DNA of 64,000 nucleotides from Seriola aureovittata (Eukaryota; Chordata; Actinopteri; Carangiformes; Carangidae), in the NCBI RefSeq assembly GCF_021018895.1, contig NC_079372.1, positions 18,771,237 to 18,835,236 on the forward strand. Reading direction: 5' to 3'. Both the position numbers and the translations under genes were made by a program. The notes beneath the pieces were generated by a model that saw nothing but the letters and a program-made list of their open reading frames with translations, was not told the origin of the DNA and searched no databases. Each line of letters opens with the position of its first letter. Positions within the stretch are counted from its first letter, which is position 1. Below, piece after piece: positions 1 through 13,500 of the stretch.

Positions 1-227
1 TATACTATGACCTTTTTTTGACATTTTTATGCCTTACTATACTATGACGTTTTTCGACATTTTAATGCTATACTTTAGTATAACATTTTTTTATAATTTT
101 ATGCCATATTATACTATCATGTTTTTTTATATTTTTATATGATAATATACTATGATATGTCAATCCATATAACACTATGAATTTTTTCAATAATTTAATG
201 GCATACTATACTATGAGGTTTTGACGT

Positions 228-388
228 TTACATTTGTCACACTACGTTTTGCTTAACAACAGATTTGGTGGTGCAATGGTTAAAGATGTTCTCTTTCAAT
301 CAGAAGGTCTCTGGTTCAAATCCCAGCTGTCTAATTTTTTATGTAGGCTTTATATGTTCTCCCTGAGTGTACCAAGTTGAAATACCTT
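228..388 (+). repeat. tRNA-like module 1 in satellite
   Basis: A non-satellite block of about 160 bp. Its tRNA-like core (261-330) has an A-box-like GGTGGTGCAATGG and a B-box-like GGTTCAAATCC. It is followed by a T run at about 334 and the shared tail GAGTGTACCAAGTTGAAATA. It is probably an old tRNA-derived SINE carried along by the array, not a working tRNA gene. Confidence 0.7.
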
Positions 389-1097
389 ACTATACTTGGA
401 TGCTCTTTGACATTTTTATATCATACTATACTATGACATTTCAATCAAAACAATATTATGAATTTTGTTGATAATTTCATGCCGTGAAATAATTTGATAT
501 TTTTTGACATTTTTATGCCATACTATACTATGACGTTTTTTTTTGACATTTTTATGCCATACTATACTATGACTTTTTAAAATATTTTTATACCATACTA
601 TACTATGATATGTCAATCCATACTATACTATGACGTTTTTCGACATTTTAATGCCATATTATACTATGACGATTTTCGACATTTTAATGCCATACTATAA
701 TATGAAGATTTTTCGACATTTTTATACTGTACTATACTATGACATTTCAATCCACACAATACTAATAATTTTTTTCATAATTTCATGCCATACTATACTA
801 TGACGTTTTTTTGACATTTTTATGCCATACTATATTAATACGTTTTTTTTTTTATACTTACATACCTTACTATACTATGACGTTTTAATCCATGCAAAAC
901 TATGATATTTTTTTATAAATTCCAGCAATACTATAATTTGATATTTTTTGACATTTTTATGCCATAGTATACTATGAGGTTTTTTTTTACATTTTTAAAA
1001 ATATTTTTATACCATACAATACTATGACATTTCAATCCACACAATAGTATGAATTTTTTCATTAATTGAATGCCATACTATACTATGAGTTTTTTTT

Positions 1098-1262
1098 GAC
1101 GTTTAGATTTGTCACACTACGACTTGTTTGATTACAGATTTGGTGGCACAATGGTTAGAGCTTTGGTTTCTCAATCAGAAGGTCTTGGCTTCAAATCTGA
1201 GCTGACCAACCTTTCCGTGTAGGCTTGATATTTTTTCACTGAGTGTACCAAGTTGAAATACT
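1098..1262 (+). repeat. tRNA-like module 2 in satellite
   Basis: Core at 1136-1204. The A-box region GGTGGCACAATGGTTAGAGC is kept, but the B-box region reads GGCTTCAAATC, a change in the usual GGTTC. Flanks match the other modules, so it was copied with satellite DNA around it. Confidence 0.65.
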
Positions 1263-2994
1263 TTACTATACTAGAATGCTCTTTGACATTTTTATATCAT
1301 ACAATACTATGACATTTCAATCCACACAATACTATGAATTTCTTTGATAATTTTATGCCTTACTATACTATGTCATTTTTTGACATTTTTATGCCATACT
1401 ATTCTTTGACGTTTTCTTGGTATTTAAATACCTTACTATACTATGACATTTTAATCCATACAGTACTATGATTTTTTTTTGATAATTTCATGCCATACTA
1501 TAATTTGATATTTTTTGACATTTTTATGCCATATTATACTATGACGTTTTTTACATTTTTATGCAATACTATACTATGACGTTTTTTTAATATTTTTATA
1601 CCATACTATACTATGACATTTCAATCCACACAATACTATGAATTTTTTTGGAAATTTTTATGCCATATTATACTATGATGTTTTTTGACGTTTTTATGAC
1701 ATACTATACAATGACGTTTTTTTTTTTTTTACATTTTTATACCATACTATACTATGACATTTCAATCCACACAATACTATGAATTTTTTTTGATAATTTT
1801 ATGCCATACTATACTATGACGATTTTCAACATTTTTATGCCATACTATACTATGACGTTTTTTTTACATTTTTATGCCTTACTATACTATGACGATTTTT
1901 GACATTTTTATGCCATACTATACTAATACGTTTTTTTTAATACTTAAATACCTTACTATACTATGATGTTTCAATCCATACAATACTATGATATTTTTTT
2001 ATAAATTCCAGCCATACTATAATTTGATATTTTTTGACATTTTTATGCCATAGTATACTATGACGTTTTTTTACATTTTCATGCCATACTATAATATGAG
2101 GTTTTTTTAATATTTTTATACCATACTATACTATGACATTTCAATCCACACAATACTATGATTTTTTTTGATCATTTCATGCCATACTATACTATGACGT
2201 TTTTCGACATTTTAATGCCATACTATACTATGATGATTTTCAACATTTTAATGCCATACTATACTATGAAGATTTTCGACATTTTTATACCATCTATACT
2301 ATGACATTTCAATCCACACAATACTATTAATTTTTTTGATAATTTCATGCCATACTATACTATGACGTTTTTTCGACATTTTTATGCCTTACTATACTAT
2401 GACGATTTTCGACATTTTTATGCCATACTATACTAATACTTTTTTTAAATATTTACATACCTTACTCTACTATGATGTTTCAATCCATACAATACTATGA
2501 TTTTTTTTGATAATTTTATGCCATACTATAATTTGATATTTTTTTTACATTTTTATGCCATAGTATACTATGACGTTTTTTACATTTTTATGCCATACTA
2601 TACTATGACATTTTTTTAAATATTTTTATACCATACTATACTATGACATTTCAATCCAAACAATACTATTAATTTTTTTGATAATTTTATGCCATATTGT
2701 ACTATGACATTTTTTGACATTTTTATGCCATACTATACAATGACGTTTTTTTTTTTTTTTTTTACATTTTTATACCATACTATACTATGACATTTCAATC
2801 CACACAATACTATGAATTTTTTTGACAATTTTATGCCATACTATACTATGACGATTTTCGACATTTTTATGACATACTATACTATGACGTTTTTTTTAAA
2901 TATTTTTATACCTTACTATACTATGACATTTTAATCCATACAATACTATGAATTTTTTTGATAATTTTATGCTATACTATACTATGAGGTTTTT

Positions 2995-3162
2995 TTGACT
3001 TTTATATTTGTCACACTACAACTTGCTTGACAAAAGATTTGGTGGCGCAATGGTTAGAGCTTTGGTTTCTCAATCAGAAGGTCTTGGGTTCAAATCTGAG
3101 CTGATCAACCTTTCTGTGTAGGCTTGATATTTTTTCACTTAGTGTACCAAGTTGAAATACCT
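2995..3162 (+). repeat. tRNA-like module 3 in satellite
   Basis: Core at 3036-3105, with GGTGGCGCAATGGTTAGAGC and GGGTTCAAATCTGAG. A T6 run at about 3131 would end a Pol III transcript about 100 nt after the module start. Very similar to module 6. Confidence 0.7.
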
Positions 3163-3784
3163 TACTATACTAGAATGCTCTTTGACATTTTTATATCATA
3201 CTATACTATGACATTTCAATCCATACAATACTATGTTTTTTTTTGATAATTTCATGCCATACTATAATTTGATATTTTTTGACATTTTTATGCCATAGTA
3301 TACTATGACGTTTTTTACATTTTTATGCCATACTATACTATGACGATTTTCGACATTTTTATGCCATACTATACTATGATGTTTTTTTTTATATTTTCAT
3401 ACCTTACTATACTATGTCATTTTAATCCATACAATACTATGAATTTTTTTGATAATTTCATGCCATACGATAATTTGATATTTTTTAAATATTTTCATAC
3501 CTTACTATACTATGACATTTCAATTCACACAATACTATGAATTTTTTTCATAATTTTATGCCATACTATACTATGACCTTTTTTTGACATTTTTATGCCT
3601 TACTATACTATGACGTTTTTTCGACATTTTAATGCTATACTTTAGTATAACATTTTTTTATAATTTTATGCCATATTATACTATCATGTTTTTTTATATT
3701 TTTATATGATAATATACTATGATATGTCAATCCATATAACACTATGAATTTTTTCAATAATTTAATGGCATACTCTACTATGAG

Positions 3785-3953
3785 GTTTTGACGTTTACAT
3801 TTGTCACACTACGTTTTGCTTAACGAAAGATTTGGTGGTGCAATGGTTAAAGCTGTTCTCTTTCAATCAGAAGGTCTCTGGTTCAAATCCCAGCTGTCTA
3901 AATTTTTTGTGTAGGCTTTATATGTTCTCCCTGAGTGTACCAAGTTGAAATAC
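3785..3953 (+). repeat. tRNA-like module 4 in satellite
   Basis: Core at 3828-3897, nearly identical to module 1 (same CTCTTTCAATCAGAAGG centre and GGTTCAAATCCCAGC T-arm). It lies in the duplicated block that starts near 3567 and copies the window's first 500 bases. Confidence 0.7.
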
Positions 3954-4341
3954 CTTACTATACTTGGATGCTCTTTGACATTTTTATATCATACTATACT
4001 ATGACATTTCAATCAAAACAATATTATGAATTTTGTTGATAATTTCATGCCGTGAAATAATTTGATATTTTTTGACATTTTTATGCCATACTATACTATG
4101 AGGTTTTTTTTGACATTTTTATGCAATACTATACTATGACGTTTTTTTTTACATTTTTATGCAATACTATACTATGACTTTTTAAAATATTTTTATACCA
4201 TACTATACTATGACATTTCAATCCACCCAATACTATGATTTTTTTTCATAATTTTATGCCATACTTTAGTATAACATTTTTTGAAAATTTTATGCCATAC
4301 TATACTATGACATTTCAAACCACACAATACTATGAATTTTT

Positions 4342-4542
4342 TAAAGTATATTTTTTTGGGCTTTTTTATGCCTTTATTTGATAGTATAGTGGAGAGAGAC
4401 AGGAAGCAGGGAGGCAGAGAGGGGGAATGACATGCAGCGAAAGGCCGTCCGATGCGGGATTCGAACCGGGGCCAACTGCATCGAGGACTGTAGCCTCTAC
4501 ACATGGGGCGCCTGCTTAGACCACTACGCTACACGACGCCCC
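4342..4542 (-). mobile_element. tRNA-derived SINE, 201 bp, inserted in the satellite
   Basis: On the minus strand it starts GGGGCGTCGTGTAGCGTAGT, has an A-box (TAGCGTAGTGG) and a B-box (GGTTCGAATCC), and ends in a tail containing ATGTCATTCCC and AATAAAGGC-like sequence. It is flanked by a perfect 16-bp target-site duplication, AATACTATGAATTTTT, at 4326-4341 and 4543-4558, which is itself satellite sequence. The insertion therefore came after that satellite unit existed. A second copy of the same 201-bp length lies at 61,941. I recognise it as a teleost SINE but do not assign a family name. Confidence 0.93.
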
Positions 4543-4740
4543 AATACTATGAATTTTTTTCATAATTTTATGCCATACTGTACTATGACATATTTTTTAC
4601 ATTTTTATGCCATACTATACTATGACGATTTTCGACATTTTTATGCCATACTATACTATGATGTTTTTTTTATATTTTCATACCTTACTATACTATGACA
4701 TTTTAATCCATACAATACTATGAATTTTTTTGATAATTTC

Positions 4741-7300
4741 ATGCCATATGATAATTTGATATTTTTTGACATTTTTATGCCATAGTATACTATGACGTTT
4801 TTTTTGACATTTTTATCCAATACTATACTATGACATTTTTTTAATATTTTTATACCATACTATACTATGACATTTCAATCCACACAATACTATGAATTTT
4901 TTTGATAATTTTATGCCATACTGTACTATGACATTTTTTGACATTTTTATGCTATATTATACTATGACGTTTTTTGACATTTTTATGACATACTATACAA
5001 TGACGTTTTTTTTATATTTTTATACCTTACTGTACTATGACATTTTAATCCACACAATAGTATGAATTTTTTTCATAATTTTATGCCATACTATACTATG
5101 ACATTTTTTTTACATTTTTATGCCATACTATACTATGACGATTTTCGACATTTTTATGCCATACTATACTATGATGTTTTTTTTATATTTTCATACCTTA
5201 CTATACTATGACATTTTAATCCATACAATACTATGAATTTTTTTGATAATTTTATGCCATACTGTACTATGACGTTTTTTGACATTTTTATGACATACTA
5301 TACAATCACGTTTTTTTTTATATTTTTATACCTTACTGTACTATGACATTTTAATCCACACAATAGTATGAATTTTTTTCATAATTTTATGCCATACTAT
5401 ACTATGACATTTTTTTTACATTTTTATGCCATACTATACTATGACGATTTTCGACATTTTTATGCCATACTATACTATGATGTTTTTTTTATATTTTCAT
5501 ACCTTACTATACTATGACATTTTAATCCATACAATACTATGAATTTTTTTGATAATTTCATGCCATATGATAATTTGATATTTTTTGACATTTTTATGCC
5601 ATAGTATACTATGACGTTTTTTTTGACATTTTTATCCAATACTATACTATGAATTTTTTTAATATTTTTATACCATACTATACTATGACATTTCAATCCA
5701 CACAATACTATGAATTTTTTTGATAATTTTATGCCATACTGTACTATGACATTTTTTGACATTTTTATGCTATATTATACTATGACGTTTTTTGACATTT
5801 TTATGACATACTATACAATGACGTTTTTTTTATATTTTTATACCTTACTGTACTATGACATTTTAATCCACACAATAGTATGAATTTTTTTCATAATTTT
5901 ATGCCATACTATACTATGACATTTTTTTTACATTTTTATGCCATACTATACTATGACGATTTTCGACATTTTTATGCCATACTATACTATGATGTTTTTT
6001 TTATATTTTCATACCTTACTATACTATGACATTTTAATCCATACAATACTATGAATTTTTTTGATAATTTTATGCCATACTGTACTATGACGTTTTTTGA
6101 CATTTTTATGACATACTATACAATGACGTTTTTTTTTATATTTTTATACCTTACTGTACTATGACATTTTAATCCACACAATAGTATGAATTTTTTTCAT
6201 AATTTTATGCCATACTATACTATGACATTTTTTTTACATTTTTATGCCATACTATACTATGACGATTTTCGACATTTTTATGCCATACTATACTATGATG
6301 TTTTTTTTATATTTTCATACCTTACTATGCTATGACATTTTAATCCATACAATACTATGAATTTTTTTGATAATTTCATGCCATATGATAATTTGATATT
6401 TTTTGACATTTTTATGCCATAGTATACTATGACGTTTTTTTTTACATTTTTATCCAATACTATACGATGACATTTTTAAAATATTTTTATACCATACTAT
6501 ACTATGACATTTCAATCCATACAATACTATGAATTTTTTTCATAATTTTATGCCATACTATACTATGACGTTTTTTTGACATTTTTGTGCCATACTATAC
6601 TATGATGTTTTTCGACATTTTTATACCATACTATACAATGACGTTTGAATCCATACTATACTATGACCCTTTTTAACAATTTTATGCAATACTATACTAT
6701 GACATTTCAATCCACACAATACTATGAATTTTTTTCCTCATTTTATGCCATACTATACTATGACCTTTTTTTGACATTTTTATGCCATACTATACTATGA
6801 GGTTTTTTTTTGACATTTTTATGCAATACTATACTATGACGTTTTTTTTGACATTTTTATGCAATACTATACTATGACGTTTTTTTTGACATTTTTATGC
6901 CATACTATATTATGACATTTCAATCCACCCAATACTATGACGTTTTTTTTTACATTTTTATCCAATACTATACTATGACGTTTTTTTTTTATATTTTTAT
7001 ACCTTACTGTACTATGACATTTTAATCCACACAATAGTATGAATTTTTTTCATAATTTTATGCCATACTATACTATGACATTTTTTTTACATTTTTATGC
7101 CATACTATAATATGACGATTTTCGACATTTTTATGCCATACTATACTATGATGTTTTTTTTATATTTTCATACCTTACTATACTATGACATTTTAATCCA
7201 TACAATACTATGAATTTTTTTGATAATTTCATGCCATATGATAATTTGATATTTTTTGACATTTTTATGCCATAGTATACTATGACGTTTTTTTTTGCAT
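4741..7300. repeat. Higher-order repeat of about 819 bp within the satellite
   Basis: The landmark ATGCCATATGATAATTTGAT occurs at 4741, 5560, 6378 and 7231, giving spacings of 819, 818 and 853 bp. Long stretches between landmarks are the same or nearly so by eye; for example the sequence from about 4907 onward matches that from about 5722 onward, including shared rare variants (ACTGTACTATG, ACAATAGTATG, GACATACTATACAATG). This is recent tandem amplification of a block of roughly twenty basic units. Confidence 0.85.
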
Positions 7301-7791
7301 TTTTATCCAATACTATACTATGACATTTTTTAAATATTTTTATACCATACTATACTATGACATTTCAATCCATACAATATTATGAATTTTTTTCATAATT
7401 TTATGCCATACTATACTATGACGTTTTTTTGACATTTTTATACCATACTATACAATGACGTTTGAATCCATACTATACTATGACTCTTTTTAACAATTTT
7501 ATGCAATACTATACTATGACATTTCAATCCACACAATACTATGAATTTTTTTCCTCATTTTATGCCATACTATACTATGACCTTTTTTTGACATTTTTAT
7601 GCCTTACTATACTATGACGTTTTTCGACATTTTAATGCTATACTTTAGTATAACATTTTATAATAATTTTATGCCATACTATACTATGATGTTTTTTGAT
7701 ATTTTTATATGATAATATACTATGATATGTCAATCCATATAACACTATGAATTTTTTCAATAATTTAATGGCATACTATACTATGAGGTTT

Positions 7792-7958
7792 TTTTGACGT
7801 TTAGATCTGTCACACTACGTTTCCTTCAACAAAAGATTTGGTGGCGCAATGGTTAGAGCTTTTGTCTTTCAATCAGAAGGTCTCGGGTTTGAATCTGAGC
7901 TGTCCAATCTTTCTGTGTAGGCTTTATATTTTTTCCCTGAGTGTACCAAGTTGAAATA
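7792..7958 (+). repeat. tRNA-like module 5 in satellite
   Basis: Core at 7834-7902, with GGTGGCGCAATGGTTAGAGC and GGGTTTGAATC as the B-box region (one position changed from GGTTCAAATC). Same downstream tail as the other modules. Confidence 0.68.
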
Positions 7959-10397
7959 CCTTACTATACTAGAATGCTCTTTGACATTTTTATATCATAC
8001 TATACTATGACATTTCAATCCACACAATACTATGAATTGTTTTGATAATTTTATGCCTTACTATACTATGTCATTTTTCAACACTTTTATGCCATACTAT
8101 ACTATGACGTTTTAATCCATACAATACTATGAATCTTTTTAATAAATTTTTGCCATACTATACTATGAAGTTTTTTGATAATTTCATGCCACATAATAAT
8201 TTGAGGTTTTTTAACATTTTTATGCAAAACTATACTATGATTTTTTTAAATATTTTTATGCCATACTATACTATGACGTTTTAATCCTTACTACACTATG
8301 TCGTTTTTTGATAATTTCATGCCATACTATAATTTGATGTTTTTTTGACATTTTTATGCCATACTACACTATGACGTTTCTTGACATTTTTATGCAATAC
8401 TATAGTATGACGTTTTTTTTTATATTTTTACACCTTACTATACTATGACATTTTAATCCATACAATACTATGAATTTTATTGATAATTTTATGCCATTCT
8501 ATACTATGACATTTTTTGACATTTTTATGCCATATTATACTATGACATTTCAATCCACACAATACTAATAATTTTTTTGATAATTTCATGCCATACTATA
8601 CTATGACGTTTTTTTGACATTTTTATGCCATACTATACTAATACGTTTTTTTTTATACTTACATACCTTACTATACTATGACGTTTTAATCCATACAAAA
8701 CTATGATATTTTTTTATAAATTCCAGCAATACTATAATTTGATATTTTTTGACATTTTTATGCCATAGTATACTATGAGGTTTTTTTACATTTTTATGCA
8801 ATACTATACTATGACGTTTTTTTAATATTTTTATACCATACTATACTATGACATTTCAATCCACACAATACTATGAATTTTTTTGGAAATTTTTATGCCA
8901 TATTATACTATGACGTTTTTTGACGTTTTTATGACATAGTATACAATGACGTTTTTTTTTTTTTACATTTTTATACCATACTATACTATGACATTTCAAT
9001 CCACACAATACTATGAATTTTTACCATACTATACTGTGACATTTCAATCCACACAATACTACTCCACACAATACTATGAATTTATACCATACTATACTAT
9101 GACATTTCAATCCACACAATACTATGAATTTTTTTGGAAATTTTTATGCCATATTATACTATGACGATTTTCAACATTTTTATGCCATACTATACTAATA
9201 CGTTTTTTTTAATACTTACATACCTTACTATACTATGATGTTTCAATCCATACAATACTATGATATTTTTTTATAAATTCCAGCCATACTATAATTTGAT
9301 ATTTTTTGACATTTTTATGCCATAGTATACTATGACGTTTTTTTACATTTTCATGCCATACTATAATATGAGTTTTTTTTATATTTTTATACCATACTAT
9401 ACTATGACATTTCAATCCACACAATACTATGATTTTTTTTTATCATTTCATGCCATACTATACTATGACGTTTTTCGACATTTTAATGCCATACTATACT
9501 ATGATGATTTTCAACATTTTAATGCCATACTATACTATGAAGATTTTCGACATTTTTATACCATACTATACTATGACATTTCAATCCACACAATACTATT
9601 AATTTTTTTGATAATTTCATGCCATACTATACTATGACGTTTTTTCGACATTTTTATACCATACTATACTAATACTTTTTTTTAATATTTACATACCTTA
9701 CTCTACTATGATGTTTCAATCCATACAATACTATGATTTTTTTTTATAAATTCCAGCCATACTATAATTTGATATTTTTTGACATTTTTATGCCATAATA
9801 TACTATGACGTTTTTTTACATTTTTATGCAATACTATAATATGACGTTTTTTCGACATTTTTTTGCCATACTATACTAATACGTTTTTTAAAATATTTAC
9901 ATACCTTACTATACTATGACATTTTAATCCATACAATACTATGATTTTTTTTGATAATTTTATGCCATACTATAATTTGATATTTTTTGACATTTTTATG
10001 CCATAGTATACTATGACGTTTTTTTATATTTTTATACCATACTATACTATGACATTTCAATCCACACAATACTATGAATTTTTTTGATAATTTTATGCCA
10101 TATTGTACTATGACGTTTTTTGACATTTTTATGCCATACTATACAATGTCGTTTTTTTTGTTTTGTTTTTTTACATTTTTATACCATACTATACTATGAC
10201 ATTTCAATCCACACAATACTATGAATTTTTTTTGACAATTTTATGCCATACTATACTATGACGATTTTCGACATTTTTATGCCATACTATACTATGACGT
10301 TTTTTTATATATTTTTATACCTTACTATACGATGACATTTTAATCCATACAATACTATGAATTTTTTTGATAATTTTATGCCATACTATACTATGAG

Positions 10398-10568
10398 GTT
10401 TTTTTGACGTTTATATTTGTCACACTACAACTTGCTTGACAAAAGATTTGGTGGCGCAATGGTTAGAGCTTTGGTTTCTCAATCAGAAGGTCTTGGGTTC
10501 AAATCTGAGCTGTCCAACCTTTCTGTGTAGGCTTGATATTTTTTCACTGAGTGTACCAAGTTGAAATA
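10398..10568 (+). repeat. tRNA-like module 6 in satellite
   Basis: Core at 10444-10512, with intact A-box-like and B-box-like segments (GGTGGCGCAATGGTTAGAGC; GGGTTCAAATC). The downstream tail and the following satellite units match module 3. Confidence 0.7.
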
Positions 10569-13500
10569 CCTTACTATACTAGAATGCTCTTTGACATTTT
10601 TATATCATACTATACTATGACATTTCAATCCATACAATACTATGTTTTTTTTGATAATTTCATGCCATACTATAATTTGATATTTTTTGACATTTTTATG
10701 CCATAGTATACTATGACGTTTTTTACATTTTTATGCCATACTATACTATGACGATTTTCGACATTTTTATGCCATACTATACTATGACATTTTTAAAATA
10801 TTTTTATACCATACTATACTATGACATTTCAATCCACACAATACTATGATTTTTTTTGATCATTTCATGCCATACTATACTGTGACGTTTTTCGACATTT
10901 TAATGCCATACTATACTATGATGATTTTCGACATTTTATGCCATACTATACTATAAAGATTTTCGACATTTTTATACAATACTATACTAAGACATTTCAA
11001 TCCACACAATACTATTAATTTTTTCGATAATTTCATGCCATACTATACTATGACGTTTTTTTGACATTTTTATGCCTTACTATACTATGACGATTTTCGA
11101 CATTTTTATGCCATACTATACTAATACTTTTTTTTTATATTTACATACCTTACTATACTATGACGTTTTAATCCATACAATACTATGATTTTTTTTTATA
11201 AATTCCAGCCATACTATAATTTGATATTTTTTGACATTTTTATGCCATAGTATACTATGACGTTTTTTTTACATTTTTATGCAATACCATAATATGACGT
11301 TTTTTTTTTAACATTTTTATGCCTTACTATACTAAGACATCTCAATCCACACAATATTATGATTTCTTTGATAATTTTATGCCATATTGTACTATGAAAT
11401 TTTTTGAAATTTTTATGCCATACTATACAATGACGTTTTTTTTTTTTTTTTTACATTTTTATACCATACTATACTATGACATTTCAATCCACACAATACT
11501 ATGAATTTTTTTGACAATTTTATGCCATACTATTCTATGACGTTTTTTTTTTGTATTTTTATACCTTACTATACTATGACATTTTAATCCATACAATACT
11601 ATGAATTTTTTTGATAATTTTATGCCAAACTATACTATGATGTTTTTTTTTTACATTTTTATGCCATACTATGCTATGACGTTTTTTTTCATATTTTTAT
11701 ACCATACTATACTATGACATTTCAATCCACACAATACTATTAATTTTTTTCATAATTTTATGCCATACTATACTATGATGTTTTTCGATATTTTAATGCC
11801 ATACTATACTATGACGATTTTCGACATTTTTATGCCATACTATACTATGACGATTTTCGACATTTTTATGCTATACTATACTAATACGTTTTTTTTTATA
11901 TTTACATACCTTACTATACTATGACATTTTAATCCATACAATACTATGATTTTTTTAAATAAATTCCTGCCATACTATAATTTGATATTTTTTGACATTT
12001 TTATGCCATAGTATACTATGACGTTTTTTTTTTACATTTTTATGCAATACTATAATATGACGTTTTTTTAAAATATTTTTATACCATACTACACTCTGAC
12101 ATCTCAATCCACACAATATTATGAATTTTCTTTGATAATTTCATGCCATTCTATACTATCACGGTTTTCTTTTTTACATTTTTATGCTTTACTATGCTAT
12201 GACATTTTAATCCATACAATACTATGATTTTTTTTTTTGATAACTTCATGCCATACTATAATTTGATGTTTTTTTGACATTTTTATGCCAAAGTATACTA
12301 TGAAGTTTTTTTTACATTTTTATGCAATACTATAATATGACGTTTTTTAAAAATATTTTTATACCATACTATACCATGACATTTTAATCTATACAATACT
12401 ATGATGTCTTTTTTGATATTTTCATGCCACACTATACTATGACGTTTTTTAAATATATTTTTATACCTTACTATACTATGACAATTTAATCCATACAATA
12501 CTATGATTTTTTTCGATAATTTCATGCCATATTTTAAGTTGATATTTTTTGACACTTTTATGCCACACTATACTATGACGGTTCTTTTTGTTTGTTTTTA
12601 CGCAATACTATACTATGACTTTGTTTTTAAATATTTTTATACCATACTACACTATGACATTTCAATCCACACAATACTATGAATTTCTTTTTAATAATTT
12701 CATGCCATACAATAATTTGATGTTTTTTGACATTTTTATGCAATACTATACAATGACATTTTTTGACATTTTTATGCAATACTATATGATGACTTTTTAA
12801 AATATTTTTATGCCATACTATACTATGACATTTCAATCCACACAATATCATGAATTTTTTTGATGATTTTGTACCATACTATACTTTGACGTTTTTTTTA
12901 TATTTTCATACCTTACTATACTATGACGTTTTAATCCATACAATACTATGATTTTTTTTTATCATTTCATGCCATACTATACTATGACGTTTTTCGACAT
13001 TTTAATGCCATACTATACTACGATGATTTTCAACATTTTAATGCCATACTATACTATGAAGATTTTCGACATTTTTATACCATACTATACTATGACATTT
13101 CAATCCACACAATGCTATTGTGTGGATTATTTTTTTGATAATTTTATGCCATACTATACTATGACGTTTTTTTGATATTTTCATACCTTGCTATACTATG
13201 ACGTTTTAATCCATACAATACTATGATTTTTTTTGATAAATTCATGCCATACTATAATTTGATATTTTTTTTTGACATTTTTATGCCATAGTATGCTATG
13301 ACGTTTTTTTTTACATTTTTATGCAATACTATACTATGACTTTTTAAAATATTTTAATGCCATACTATACCATGACATTTCAATCCACACAATACTATGA
13401 ATTTTTTTGATAATTTTATGACATACTATACAATGACGTTCTTTGACATTTTTATGCCATACTATACAATGACGTTTTTTTGATATTCTTATACCATACT

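Noticed and set aside
261..330. Possible functional tRNA gene
   Set aside because: Arms do not pair well enough for a cloverleaf in most copies, and the anticodon cannot be set with confidence. A tRNA-derived repeat fits better.
431..13175. Many open frames of 60-100 codons on both strands with recurring MPYYTM or HSIVWHKN patterns
   Set aside because: They are translations of the satellite unit. They have no independent starts, no conservation beyond the repeat, and occur in several frames alike.
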